This document shows positions 24,663 to 34,441 of a DNA stretch of 64,000 bases, in pieces. A program made the translations under genes and the position numbers. Location of the stretch: assembly GCA_964444665.1 (NCBI GenBank), contig CAYUIE010000010.1, forward strand, positions 62,001 to 126,000, read 5' to 3'. The first letter of the stretch is position 1. Every line of letters begins with the position of its first letter. Below the pieces are notes generated by a model that saw only the letters and a list, made by a program, of their open reading frames with translations, searched no databases and was not told the origin of the DNA. This stretch comes from CAYZTY01 sp964444665. GTDB lineage: Bacteria > Planctomycetota > Phycisphaerae > Sedimentisphaerales > CAYZTY01.

Positions 24663-25787
24663 CTATGCACCGTTCTGGATGAATTCAGAAACTCGGCTTT
24701 TGGTCGAGACGAGGTACTTGATAGTCTTCTTAGCTCTGGCCTTGTTAATTGGCCTGTTTACCAGCTGTAGCAGGAACTTTGCGCCATGTCCGGGGCCCGG
24801 ATAGGTACTCGCTACAACATTTCCTGTCATCTTCGCAAGTTCGTCAACGACGAAGCTTCTCGTAGTACCGATTGTTTCATTGAAAACCATCAATCCAGTG
24901 GCAAGAAAATCACGCCGTTTGTGAGAGGTCACGGCGTTTTTTGATTCTGCAATAGAGTATATTCTTAGCTTAATGAGTGCCTTCGTTAAGTATCCCACCG
25001 TAATATCTGCAGGTAGTAAATCCAATTGGTATCGGACTATTGGCCCCCAAGGAATTTTGACGCCGAGGGTTTCCTGAGATCCTTTCTTCACACCGTCGGA
25101 TTCAGTAATTGCCCTTTCTCGGAGCCAATGCACCACGTAAATGTTCTCCTCACTAAGACCTCTAGCAAATCTGCAACCCTTGATGTATGCCCAGAATGTA
25201 TAAGAAAGAAAGAAGTCGGCAGGAGACCAATACTTTTGGTTAAGCGCATCCGTAGCGTAACCGAAAGGGTTACAACCCAAGATTTCGACAGCCGTATTGA
25301 TCAAGGGAGTATCAGTGAGGTAATAGCGCTTGTACACCTCAAGGGCATACTGGAGCTCTTGTTCATTATTTGCAGCCCAGAAGATGTTCTGAAGATACGA
25401 GGTTGATACCTGGAACCGGACCCACTCTGCCAATCGTCTGATCGATTTCTCTGTTTGTGTAAGTGGAGCGAAGAAAGATAGAGTCTGTTCCGCATCTTTG
25501 GTCACTCCACCAAGATCCCAGATAAGTGGCGATACTGGTGGCCGGACTGCCTCTGTTTCGTATGATATTCGTTTACACGCCTGGTTAAGGGGGCCGCGTT
25601 GATTTTCAGCGGGTCGGTATTGGAGAAAAGTCTCATTGGTCACAACGTCAACTACATCCAAGAAATCTGTCAGCGCATTGGGATCAGCCGGTGGTGGCAT
25701 TGGTAGATCGGGACTGAATCGACTGATCACGTAAGAATCTGCAGACAGAATTTTAGTTACGTCGGTATGAAAAACGATATTGTTCAC
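24663..25787 (-). CDS. Hypothetical protein (orphan), possible cassette gene
   Basis: I do not recognise this 374-residue protein. It has no signal peptide, membrane span, cysteine cluster or nucleotide-binding loop. It is rich in aromatic and charged residues and looks like a soluble alpha-helical protein. The N-terminal part contains a proline-rich stretch (DLPMPPPADPN, about 27-37). It stands alone on the minus strand between two non-coding gaps of about 500 bases, with an attC-like palindrome just past its stop and similar small hairpins on both sides. That isolation suggests horizontal acquisition. Confidence 0.65.
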   Translation of the reverse strand: MNNIVFHTDVTKILSADSYVISRFSPDLPMPPPADPNALTDFLDVVDVVTNETFLQYRPAENQRGPLNQACKRISYETEAVRPPVSPLIWDLGGVTKDAEQTLSFFAPLTQTEKSIRRLAEWVRFQVSTSYLQNIFWAANNEQELQYALEVYKRYYLTDTPLINTAVEILGCNPFGYATDALNQKYWSPADFFLSYTFWAYIKGCRFARGLSEENIYVVHWLRERAITESDGVKKGSQETLGVKIPWGPIVRYQLDLLPADITVGYLTKALIKLRIYSIAESKNAVTSHKRRDFLATGLMVFNETIGTTRSFVVDELAKMTGNVVASTYPGPGHGAKFLLQLVNRPINKARAKKTIKYLVSTKSRVSEFIQNGA

Positions 25788-26331
25788 GGCTTCCTCCCAT
25801 AGATTGGTAATCGTAGAAAGTCGTTACACTACTGTTCGGGAACACTCTACATATAACTATGTATATATGGTTTCCAGATAAGAACCCACAAGCGCCCGAC
25901 TGTCGGCATAACACCTTTTTATTCAACACATAAGCGCCTTTTCTACAAACGCTTACGACAATTCGCTTTCTTATCAAGCGTCTTATGCGGTTTCCGTATA
26001 ACATCCCGAACTTATCGTCATTCAGAGGAATCCCAGCCGCTGTTGTACTCTCCCAAAATACAATCAAATTATTGCTCTTTCAAGTGAAAAACAGCGAATA
26101 ACGGAGAGCATATAGATTTCTGCTTACAACGGTGTACTCAACCGTTTTAATCCTTGGATTATCACCTGATTTTGTTCAATTCGACAAACCAGTTGCATAT
26201 AGGTTGCGTTCTCTGGCCGGTAAACCTCATTTAAGAGACAACCTTGAACAGCCTCCCCTTCACCCTCGCCTGCTTCGGGGTTCACGCCTGATTGGCTGAT
26301 TGGCAGTTTTTCGGCGTGGCAGCACGAAGTG
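25788..26331. other. Intergenic region, non-coding, several small inverted repeats
   Basis: A gap of 544 bases upstream of the 374-residue gene and downstream of the permease-EIIA gene. It contains a taagcg/cgctta hairpin near 25931-25955, several aagcg words in both orientations, and a hairpin (aacggt/accgtt, then TTTT) at 26128-26148. I see no gene here. Confidence 0.4.
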
Positions 26332-28287
26332 TTAGTCGGAATCCCTTTTTCTTGTTGAAAGAAGTATCAGGTTCCGGATTGCCTGTATATCTCTTGCTTC
26401 AAGCCATTGCTTCTCAAAGTTCTCACCCTGTGCGATTTGTGCTATCGCCATCAGCGCCCGCAAATGATAGTTCCGCTCATCCTTGCTGCCGACGAGAATA
26501 AATATCGCTTTAACCGGCTCGGCTGCGTGAGGAAAAGTCACGCCTTGCCTGGCCCTGACCAGAACAACATCGAACTTTTTCTCGCCTTCCAAAATTATGT
26601 GCGGTATCGCTAAACCCGGCTGAACTACCGTCGTACCTTCGCTTTCCCTTTGAAGGAACTTTTCAAATAAGACGTATTCGTCGGCTTTGAGCCTGTCCGC
26701 GAGGATTTTGGAGATGGCCCTGAAGACATCGTCCGCTCTGCTGCTCTCGGGCAGGTCCATTATTTCACACTCCCTTATCAGCTTGTCGAACCGGTCTTCG
26801 ACTACTTCGTCCCGCTGCAGCAGGATATCCCTAAGCTCATCTTCAAGCGTTACGGCCTGGAGCTCTCTATCCGTAACACGCTCTACAACGTGCATCAGGG
26901 CCGATTGTCTTGTAACTCTTTTGTAAAGATAAAGACCGAACCAAGCCGCCGAGATGCTTATAAACCCGGCCGTGACTATCAAAGGCACAAATCCCATTTG
27001 CACGATTAGCAGGGCATAGGCTACTATCGCAATAATATGAATATACGGATATAAAGGCGACTTAAACACCGGCCGATAGCTTTGAATCCTGCTTTCACGC
27101 ATGATAATTACACTGGCATTTACCAGCATAAACAGAACTATCATCAGCGTAGAAGCTGTCTTTACAAGCAACTCAATATCCAGAAGCACGATTGCAAGAA
27201 TTATAAATCCGCAGGTTACTATTATACTAACGTGCGGTGTTTTGAAACGGATGTTTAACCTTGCCAGAGCCGCCGGCAGCAGCTTATCTCTGCTCATCGC
27301 CAGCGGTTGTCTTGAAGAAGCCAGTATTCCCGCGTTTGCGGTCGTTATAAACGCCGCCATCGCGGCAAATGTAACGAGAGCTACGCCCACCGAACCCATA
27401 AAACTGCTTGCTGCCAGTGAGATTGGCGTTAATGATTCGGCCAACTCCGGCCCCGCTACCACTCCCACCGTTACTGCAATTGTGCCCAGATAAAGAACAC
27501 TCACAAAAAACCAGGCCAGAATCATTCCCAGTGCGAGGTTCTTCGCGGGATCTATCACCTCCTCGGCCACACTGGCGACTTTGGTCAGGCCGCCGAAACT
27601 CACAAAGACCATACCTGTTGTGGCAAAGACCGCCGCCCAGCCGTTCTGCAGGAAAGGCTCATACCTTCCAAGAGCGATTGACTTGGTGCCCGTGATTATA
27701 AAAAGCGTCAGTATCCCAAACATACCCATCACGAGCCAGACCTGAAGTCTGCCGGCGTGTTTAACACTGACGATATTAAGAAGCATAAAGCCAAGGCAGA
27801 ATACGCTGGCTATCGTCTTTAGAAGTATTGCCTCTTGTTGGTCTGTGAGTTTTATCGAAAGCATATGTTCGACCACGATTCTGACAAAAACCGCGATACC
27901 GACCAGCGCAAACGCGCTTTTCAAAGCTACCGAGAACCAGTTTGCCAAACCACTGAAAAGCCCGGCTATCGAACCAAGGCTGCGTTCGATGTACAGATAG
28001 GTCCCACCGGCACGCGGCATAGCAGTCGACAGTTCCGCCTTACTCAAAACACTGGGGATAACCAGAATCGAAGCGAAAAGATAGGACAATATCACGGCAG
28101 GCCCCGCCTTTCGATATGCGATTGCAGGCAGAACAAACAGACCCGAGCTTATCATCGCACCCGAGGCGATAGAGAATATATCAAGCAGGCCCAATTGTTT
28201 TTTCAGCTCATTCAGTACAAAGCTCCGCTTCTCAAAAAAGCCGTCAAAGCCTGCGGAATCAACATCTTGTTGTATCCGGTGTAACAC
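26332..28287 (-). CDS. APC-family amino-acid permease fused to a C-terminal PTS EIIA domain
   Basis: A 651-residue membrane protein. The first 450 residues form an APC-superfamily transporter of about 12 segments, with the helix-1 motif GAMISSGLFVLPAIAYRKAGP, AMPRAGGTYLYIERSLG and a FVSFGGLTKVASVAEEVIDPAKNL loop. After a charged linker (about 450-505) a type-2 EIIA domain follows, with its histidine in VVQPGLAIPHI (about residue 563). The fusion suggests that phosphorylation of the EIIA part gates or reports on transport. The start is uncertain: the GTG at 28287 has no clear ribosome site. No PTS enzymes are encoded nearby. The substrate is unknown. Confidence 0.85.
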   Translation of the reverse strand: MLHRIQQDVDSAGFDGFFEKRSFVLNELKKQLGLLDIFSIASGAMISSGLFVLPAIAYRKAGPAVILSYLFASILVIPSVLSKAELSTAMPRAGGTYLYIERSLGSIAGLFSGLANWFSVALKSAFALVGIAVFVRIVVEHMLSIKLTDQQEAILLKTIASVFCLGFMLLNIVSVKHAGRLQVWLVMGMFGILTLFIITGTKSIALGRYEPFLQNGWAAVFATTGMVFVSFGGLTKVASVAEEVIDPAKNLALGMILAWFFVSVLYLGTIAVTVGVVAGPELAESLTPISLAASSFMGSVGVALVTFAAMAAFITTANAGILASSRQPLAMSRDKLLPAALARLNIRFKTPHVSIIVTCGFIILAIVLLDIELLVKTASTLMIVLFMLVNASVIIMRESRIQSYRPVFKSPLYPYIHIIAIVAYALLIVQMGFVPLIVTAGFISISAAWFGLYLYKRVTRQSALMHVVERVTDRELQAVTLEDELRDILLQRDEVVEDRFDKLIRECEIMDLPESSRADDVFRAISKILADRLKADEYVLFEKFLQRESEGTTVVQPGLAIPHIILEGEKKFDVVLVRARQGVTFPHAAEPVKAIFILVGSKDERNYHLRALMAIAQIAQGENFEKQWLEARDIQAIRNLILLSTRKRDSD

Positions 28288-28396
28288 CAGTTGTTTCGTT
28301 TGGGATTTTGTTTTTAGACCTGGTTATGATACTTTCGAAACTCCCTGCGGTCAATTTGAAAAGTGTCTTGTCGTTTTTGCTCTGAAAACCGCCGAG

Positions 28397-30865
28397 ATGA
28401 ACAATCCATCCGCCCGGCAGGTATTATTGATGAAAGGTGTTGCCATCAGACTCACATTGTTAGAGAATATGCTTCAAGTAAAAATATGTTATAAATTACT
28501 CTTTTTTGGTGCTGTTTTGCTCGAGAGGAAAAAAATATCCGTAACAGGATGTGTACAGGGAGTCGGCTTTCGACCGTTTGTCTATCGGCTCGCTACCCAG
28601 CTTTCGCTTTCAGGTTTCGTCTTTAACGATACAAAAGGCGTAACCATCGAGCTGCAGGGCCGCCGCGGCGATTGCGCCGAATTTATCAACCGCCTCCAAT
28701 CCGGCAACGAAGGCCCCCCATTAATGAAGATAGATTCCTGCCGGGTGATTGGTATTCCTGTCGTGGCCGGCGAAAAGAGTTTCAGCATAAGACCGAGCGA
28801 TTCGGCAGGCACAGCACTTTCCGAGGTAACGGTGGACACCGCCACCTGTCGGGATTGTCTCGGTGAAATGAACAAGCCGGACGATTTTCGATATCGTTAT
28901 CCGTTCATTAATTGTACCAACTGCGGCCCGAGATACTCACTGATAAAAACGATACCATACGACCGGCCTAATACGACAATGTCTGTCTTCGAAATGTGTC
29001 CTCAATGCGCTTCGCAATATAATGACCCGGCCGACAGGCGTTTCCATGCCCAGCCTGTCGCCTGCCCCAAGTGCGGCCCGAAAATTTATCTCACCGACAC
29101 TACCGGCAGAATTATAGAAAAAGATAGTGACAAGGTGATTACGCAGGCCGCGGGTTTACTGCTTGACGGCAAAATCCTCGCTATAAAAGGAATCGGTGGA
29201 TTTCATTTAGCAGTCGATGCCCTTAACGACTCGGCGGTCAAACGGCTGCGAGAACGCAAGCACCGGGACCATAAACCTTTTGCTACGATGGCCGGCTCGG
29301 TTGAAAAGATAAAAAAGTACGCTATCGTTAGCGAATCGGCTGAAAAAGTCTTACAAAGCCCCCAAAGCCCTATTGTTCTGCTGCCAAAAAGGAAGGACTC
29401 AGCTTATGGTGAGCCTGTCGAATCCACAATAGCCCCATCGGTGGCGCAGGGCGTTGATACATTCGGCTTTATGGTTTGCTATACACCGCTGCACCATTTA
29501 CTTTTTGCCGAGAAGACAAACGGCCAAGCTATAGAAGTCCTTGTTATGACCAGTGGCAATATCTCTGAAGAGCCTTTAATTTGCAAAAACGAAAAAGCCC
29601 TTGAGAGACTTGCAGGTATTGCGGATGCCTTCCTGATGCACGACAGAGAAATCTATCGGCAGGTTGACGACTCGGTCATTCATTTTGTGGAAGAAAAGCC
29701 GGTTCCCTTAAGAAGAGCCAGAGGGTACGTGCCGGCTCCTGTTCTTATGAAAGAAGTCTGCCGGCAGGACATATTCGCAGCAGGGGCAGATATGAAAAAC
29801 ACATTTTGTTTTGTAAAGCAAAATCAGCTTATCTGCAGCGAGCACATCGGCGACCTCGAGGACGCTGAGGTCTATCATCATTACATCGACTCAGTCGAGC
29901 ACTTTCGGCAATTATTTGAAGTCCAGCCCAAAGTCGTGGCTTGCGACCTACACCCCGGTTATTTTTCTACCCAATATGCTCTTTCAATACCTGATGTAAA
30001 GGTTATCCAGGTCCAGCATCACTGGGCACACATTGCGTCGGTTTTAGTTGAGCATGGCCTTGAAGGGCCGGTCATCGGTATCGAATGTGACGGCACCGGC
30101 TATGGAACGGACGGCGCGATTTGGGGCTGCGAGTGTATGATTGCATCACTGGAAAATTCCGAACGCCTCGGCCACCTGGATTATTACCAACTGGCCGGTG
30201 CGGATAAGGCAAGTAAAGAGGCTATAAGGCCTGTCCTCGGACTTCTTAAGAAAACATACGGCGATAATTTAGAATTGGACAAATTTAGATGGCTGCTCGA
30301 GCGAATTGAAAATAATACTAAGAAGCAGCAAATCATATTGGAGCAAATCGAAAAATCGGTCAACACAATTGAGACCTCGAGCCTGGGCAGGATTTTCGAC
30401 GCGGTGGCCGCTATGCTTGGGATTGGTAATTATAACCATTTTGAAGCACAGCTGCCGATGGCCCTTGAAGCAATTATAGAAAATGGAATCGATGAAAATT
30501 ATGATTTCGAACTTATTAAGAAAACCGGCCGGCCGACCCTGATTGACCTGCGCAAGATGACAGAGCAATTAATTGCAGATATCCAAATAGGTATTGCAGG
30601 CGGTATTATCTCGGCAAAGTTTCATAATACCCTTGCCGCCAGCCTGCTGGCGATGGCTATACAAGCCAAGGAGAGTACCAGGCTTGATACTGTCGCGCTC
30701 AGCGGCGGAGTATTCTGTAACCGATATTTGACGAACCGTTTGATTAAGCTGTTGAAAGAAAACGGCTTTCGCATATTATTTAACCGAGAGGTGCCATCCA
30801 ATGACGGCGGAATAGCCTTGGGGCAAGCGGCTATTGCAGCATATACTATTAGTCGATATTTATAG
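28397..30865 (+). CDS. hypF: [NiFe] hydrogenase maturation carbamoyltransferase HypF
   Basis: Makes the carbamoyl group that becomes the active-site CN ligands and loads it on HypE. Domains: acylphosphatase (GCVQGVGFRPFVYRLA, starting near residue 48), two zinc fingers (CRDC..CTNCGP and CPQC..CPKCGP, about 150-228), a YrdC-like domain (KGIGGFHLAVDA), and the Kae1-like HypF C-terminal domain (VQHHWAHIASVLVEH and SGGVFCNR). The first 40 residues are not typical. A TTG at 28517 (LERKKISVTG) would give 782 residues, near the family norm. It is separated from hypCDEAB by a minus-strand membrane-protein gene. Confidence 0.95.
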   Translation: MNNPSARQVLLMKGVAIRLTLLENMLQVKICYKLLFFGAVLLERKKISVTGCVQGVGFRPFVYRLATQLSLSGFVFNDTKGVTIELQGRRGDCAEFINRLQSGNEGPPLMKIDSCRVIGIPVVAGEKSFSIRPSDSAGTALSEVTVDTATCRDCLGEMNKPDDFRYRYPFINCTNCGPRYSLIKTIPYDRPNTTMSVFEMCPQCASQYNDPADRRFHAQPVACPKCGPKIYLTDTTGRIIEKDSDKVITQAAGLLLDGKILAIKGIGGFHLAVDALNDSAVKRLRERKHRDHKPFATMAGSVEKIKKYAIVSESAEKVLQSPQSPIVLLPKRKDSAYGEPVESTIAPSVAQGVDTFGFMVCYTPLHHLLFAEKTNGQAIEVLVMTSGNISEEPLICKNEKALERLAGIADAFLMHDREIYRQVDDSVIHFVEEKPVPLRRARGYVPAPVLMKEVCRQDIFAAGADMKNTFCFVKQNQLICSEHIGDLEDAEVYHHYIDSVEHFRQLFEVQPKVVACDLHPGYFSTQYALSIPDVKVIQVQHHWAHIASVLVEHGLEGPVIGIECDGTGYGTDGAIWGCECMIASLENSERLGHLDYYQLAGADKASKEAIRPVLGLLKKTYGDNLELDKFRWLLERIENNTKKQQIILEQIEKSVNTIETSSLGRIFDAVAAMLGIGNYNHFEAQLPMALEAIIENGIDENYDFELIKKTGRPTLIDLRKMTEQLIADIQIGIAGGIISAKFHNTLAASLLAMAIQAKESTRLDTVALSGGVFCNRYLTNRLIKLLKENGFRILFNREVPSNDGGIALGQAAIAAYTISRYL

Positions 30866-30884
30866 AACCACTTCTGATTAAAAA

Positions 30885-31529
30885 TTATATAAAAGAATTG
30901 AGCGTAGAGTGTTTTTGTCCTGTATTCTTTTCAGGAAACAACTGCTTAATCTGCGGTCTTGTGAAAAAGTGAAGAACAATTATATGAAGAGTTAAGCCCA
31001 CTATCCAATCAAAGCTTGGTAAATATAAACCTATGCGTAAAGATACCAAAATGTAGTTAATAAGGGAAAGGGGTATAACAATTACTAATGAATAAACTAT
31101 TAAGCATCTTGCCCATGATTTTCTAAATATAAGGAATATGCCGGAAATAATATAGATACAAGATATAACAACAGACAGCAGAAGCAAATATACGAAAAAA
31201 TATTTGTTTCCAATATTGAAAGTTTCACAAACTTCTTCGAAAAAAACGGAAAAGAGTTCTCTAAATGGAGCACCAATAAAAAGGCGTCTTAGAAAAATCA
31301 TTGGAAGAAGAAAGCTGGCTAACTTTACTAATCCGACAAGAGACATTATTACTGCGATAAGCTTAAGTTCAAACAATGGATTTTTAATTTTAAGTTTCAC
31401 TATTTCGGGTCTTATTTTGTTCTTTGAAAAATAAAGTTTGTATTTCTGTAGACATTTTAAGAGTAAAACCTGAGTATCACAAATAAAAACATTGATAAGC
31501 CAACACCTAAAAACTGGATAGGCGCACAA
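30885..31529 (-). CDS. Hypothetical integral membrane protein, AT-rich
   Basis: Unrecognised. The 214-residue reading has four hydrophobic segments (about 55-78, 108-132, 140-162 and 175-192). The N-terminal 45-60 residues are Cys/Lys-rich and probably not translated; a GTG near codon 45 or Met62 are alternative starts. It is much richer in A and T than the hyp genes and is transcribed against them, between hypF and hypC. It may be a recent insertion. Confidence 0.6.
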   Translation of the reverse strand: MCAYPVFRCWLINVFICDTQVLLLKCLQKYKLYFSKNKIRPEIVKLKIKNPLFELKLIAVIMSLVGLVKLASFLLPMIFLRRLFIGAPFRELFSVFFEEVCETFNIGNKYFFVYLLLLSVVISCIYIISGIFLIFRKSWARCLIVYSLVIVIPLSLINYILVSLRIGLYLPSFDWIVGLTLHIIVLHFFTRPQIKQLFPEKNTGQKHSTLNSFI

Positions 31530-31659
31530 CTACGGTCGAATCTTTATTTTAACGCTAATAATTGATTTCCGAACAGAAGATTGACCTAAGCCATATAAAC
31601 CAATAGAATGAATTTTGCATCTTTTCGGCTTTAAACAATAGCTAATCGGGATACGAACA

Positions 31660-31902
31660 ATGTGTTTGGCGATACCGGCAAGAATAGTTGAATTGAAGGG
31701 CGATATTGCGATAGCAGAGGCTATGGGCAATCGCTGGAAGATAAAGACTACCCTCCTGCCCGAGGCGACAGTTGGTACGCTTGTTCTGGTACACGCCGGC
31801 TTTGCTATCGGGCTGATTGACGAAGAAGAGGCTAAAGAGACCTGGGAGCTCCTTGCGGAGATTGAAGCTTTCAATCAATCGCAGGACAAAATTTCAGGTT
31901 AA
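31660..31902 (+). CDS. hypC: Hydrogenase assembly chaperone HypC/HupF
   Basis: 80-residue chaperone that, with HypD, carries the Fe(CN)2CO unit to the hydrogenase large subunit. The N-terminus MCLAIPARIVEL has the essential Cys2, exposed after Met removal. GTLVLVHAGFAIGLIDEEEA is the conserved barrel end. It is the first gene of the plus-strand run hypC-hypD-hypE-hypA-hypB; the hypC-hypD gap is 52 bases. Confidence 0.96.
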   Translation: MCLAIPARIVELKGDIAIAEAMGNRWKIKTTLLPEATVGTLVLVHAGFAIGLIDEEEAKETWELLAEIEAFNQSQDKISG

Positions 31903-31954
31903 TGGTATGAAGCGTGAAATGTGATGTGTGAATCAGAATATGAGATACGAATAG

Positions 31955-33034
31955 ATGCTTGAAAGAATTCACAAAGCCCAAATCCTGATGGACAAGGCCT
32001 GCCAGAGTCTGGCCCGGCAGATAAATATAATGGAGGTTTGCGGCACTCACACCGTCTCGATATTCCGCAGCGGCATAGCCTCGACTATGCCGGCCAGAAT
32101 GAAGCTGCTGTCCGGCCCCGGCTGCCCGGTGTGTGTTACCCCGCTCGGTTATATAAACCTTGTTCTGGAATTAGCAAAGAAGAAAAACGTCCTGATTGCA
32201 ACATACGGCGATATGGTTCGAGTACCCGGAAGCAACGGCTCACTCGAGAAGCAAAATAATAACAATGTCAGGATTGTGCTTAGCAGCGAAGACGCCCTGC
32301 AGCTCGCAAAGGACAATCCCGATAAGGTAATTGTCTTCGTCGCGGTCGGTTTCGAGACAACTACCCCCGCCACCGCCGTTGCTGTAAGCGAGGCTGACGA
32401 GCTTGGCATTGATAACTTCTGCATTTTGAGCGGCCACAAACGTGTAATACCTGCGATGCAGGCCTTGCTTTCAGACAAGAATAACAGAATCGATGCCTTT
32501 TTATGTCCCGGCCACGTCACCGTCATCATCGGCTCGGATGCATATCACCCGATTGTGAGCCAATTTGCAAAGCCGTGTGTCGTTGCCGGTTTTGAGCCGA
32601 TGCAAATCATCCAGGGCCTGGGCGAAATATCCCGCCAGCTCATCGAGCAAAAAGCCGAGGTAAAATCCGTATACGAAGCCGTGGTAACACAAAGTGGAAA
32701 TACTACCGCACAAAAGGTTATCGAGAGCTGTTTCGAACCGGAGGACGGTTACTGGCGGGGACTGGGAAAAATCGAGAAAAGCACCTATAAGCTCAGACCC
32801 GAATACAGCAGGTTCGATACCTGCAAAAGGTTCGGTGTCGAGGAAAAACCCGTTGACGATACCTCCGGCTGCCGGTGTGGTGAGGTGCTTTGTGGACTGA
32901 TTGAGCCGCCACAGTGTGCCCTATTCGGCAAAAAATGCAGCCCCGATACACCCGTCGGCCCTTGTATGGTCAGCTCCGAAGGCGCTTGCGCGGCTTGGTT
33001 TAAATATAGACCGAAAGGCAAACAGGCCCAATGA
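31955..33034 (+). CDS. hypD: Hydrogenase formation protein HypD
   Basis: Scaffold on which the Fe(CN)2CO unit is built; contains a [4Fe-4S] cluster and redox-active thiols. Conserved blocks are EVCGTHT (about 27-33), LLSGPGCPVCVTP, FVAVGFETTTPATA, LSGHKRVIPAM and FLCPGHVTVIIG. The C-terminal cluster cysteines are in GCRCGEVLCG and the following PPQCALFGKKCSP region. Length 359 is normal. Its stop overlaps the hypE start by four bases (ATGA). Confidence 0.96.
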   Translation: MLERIHKAQILMDKACQSLARQINIMEVCGTHTVSIFRSGIASTMPARMKLLSGPGCPVCVTPLGYINLVLELAKKKNVLIATYGDMVRVPGSNGSLEKQNNNNVRIVLSSEDALQLAKDNPDKVIVFVAVGFETTTPATAVAVSEADELGIDNFCILSGHKRVIPAMQALLSDKNNRIDAFLCPGHVTVIIGSDAYHPIVSQFAKPCVVAGFEPMQIIQGLGEISRQLIEQKAEVKSVYEAVVTQSGNTTAQKVIESCFEPEDGYWRGLGKIEKSTYKLRPEYSRFDTCKRFGVEEKPVDDTSGCRCGEVLCGLIEPPQCALFGKKCSPDTPVGPCMVSSEGACAAWFKYRPKGKQAQ

Positions 33035-34053
33035 GCGTTGAGCAACCCCACAAAATCCTGCTTGCACACGGCGGCGGCGGACGATTGACCGACCAGTTGA
33101 TTCGGCAGCATATCCTGCCGAAACTAAAAAACGATACCATCGCCGAGCTTGCCGACGCCGCGAAACTTAATCTTTCCTCACCCCAGGTTTGCTTCAGCAC
33201 AGACAGCTACGTGGTAAAACCGCTCTTTTTCAACGGGGGCGATATCGGCAAGCTTGCCGTCTGCGGAACCATAAACGACTTGGCCGTCTCAGGTGCAAAA
33301 CCGGTTGCCCTGAGCCTTTCATTGATTATCGAAGAAGGTCTTGAAATCAATTTGCTGGACAAAATACTATCGAGTGCCGCCACTGCCGCTCGCGATAATA
33401 ATGTTTTGATAGTGGCCGGCGATACGAAAGTTGTCGAGGCCGGCGCAGCGGACAAGATATTTATAAATACAGCCGGCATCGGAGAAAGGCTGCCCGGCGT
33501 GGACCTGGGACTCGACAAAGTTGCCGTCGGTGACAAAGTATTACTTAGCGGAACCATCGGCGACCACGGCATGACGATAATATCGCAGCGCGAAGACATA
33601 AAATTTCAAACACAGATTAAAAGTGATTGCGCTGCGCTGGCGGAATTAACCTGCTCGATATTGGAAAACACTAAAGGCGTGAAGTTTATGCGCGACCCCA
33701 CGCGGGGCGGGCTTGCTTCAACGCTTAACGAGATTGTTACAGGCAGCGGCAGGGCGATTGAGATTAACGAAACCGATATTCCGGCCAACCTCCCGGTTCG
33801 CGCGGCGGCAGAGATGCTGGGCTTCGACGTTCTAAACATAGCTAACGAAGGAAAATTTGTCGCAATCGTCTCGCCTGATTCGGCCGAACAGGCTCTTAAC
33901 ATTTGTAAAAAACATCCGCTGGGTAAAGATGCTGCTATAATCGGCCGGGTTATTGAAGCTTTGAAAGCACCTCTCGTCGAGCTTATAACAAAGATTGGCG
34001 GAAGAAGAATTGTCCAGATGCCTTACGGCCGCGAACTTCCAAGAATATGCTGA
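33031..34053 (+). CDS. hypE: Hydrogenase expression/formation protein HypE
   Basis: Dehydrates the HypF-made thiocarboxamide to thiocyanate on its C-terminal cysteine using ATP; PurM-like fold. Diagnostic features are LLAHGGGGRLTDQLI at the N-terminus, FSTDSYVVKPLFFNGGDIGKLAV, RDPTRGGLASTLNEI, and the C-terminus GRELPRIC ending in the catalytic Cys340. Overlap with hypD implies coupled translation. Confidence 0.97.
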   Translation: MSVEQPHKILLAHGGGGRLTDQLIRQHILPKLKNDTIAELADAAKLNLSSPQVCFSTDSYVVKPLFFNGGDIGKLAVCGTINDLAVSGAKPVALSLSLIIEEGLEINLLDKILSSAATAARDNNVLIVAGDTKVVEAGAADKIFINTAGIGERLPGVDLGLDKVAVGDKVLLSGTIGDHGMTIISQREDIKFQTQIKSDCAALAELTCSILENTKGVKFMRDPTRGGLASTLNEIVTGSGRAIEINETDIPANLPVRAAAEMLGFDVLNIANEGKFVAIVSPDSAEQALNICKKHPLGKDAAIIGRVIEALKAPLVELITKIGGRRIVQMPYGRELPRIC

Positions 34054-34089
34054 CTTAGTGCGGTTCACTTTTTACAGAATGCAAAAATT

Positions 34090-34440
34090 ATGCACGAGAC
34101 AATGGTAGCTCAAAGCTTACTTGCCGCTATCTCGGCGGAAGCGGCGAAACATAATGCAAGGCCCATCAGCGCTAAAATCAGTTGCGGCCGGCTCTACAGC
34201 ATCAACGAAGAGATTTTGTGCTTTGCATTCGAAGCCATTGCGAAAGGTACGCCCTGCGAAGGCGTTAAGTTAGTGATTGAGCAGAAGCCGCTCCAGGCAA
34301 AGTGCAGGAGTTGCGAGAAGACCTTTGAAGTCGATATTAACTCGGATATTAATTGCCCCGCCTGCAAAAGCAGTGACCTGGATATGCTGCCGGACAGCCC
34401 CCTGCTGCTGGAAGAAATAGAGTTAGAGGAGGAAGGTTGA
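34090..34440 (+). CDS. hypA: Hydrogenase nickel incorporation protein HypA
   Basis: Nickel metallochaperone of 116 residues. The Met-His-Glu nickel site opens the protein (MHETMVAQSLL). The zinc ribbon is CRSC at about 76-79 and CPAC at about 94-97. It precedes hypB by a single base gap, and the two products act together in nickel insertion. Confidence 0.95.
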   Translation: MHETMVAQSLLAAISAEAAKHNARPISAKISCGRLYSINEEILCFAFEAIAKGTPCEGVKLVIEQKPLQAKCRSCEKTFEVDINSDINCPACKSSDLDMLPDSPLLLEEIELEEEG

Positions 34441-34441
34441 T

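Noticed and set aside
25921..26010. Second attC site upstream of the 374-residue gene
   Set aside because: ATTCAAC fits one R box, but no complementary partner or internal paired boxes were found.
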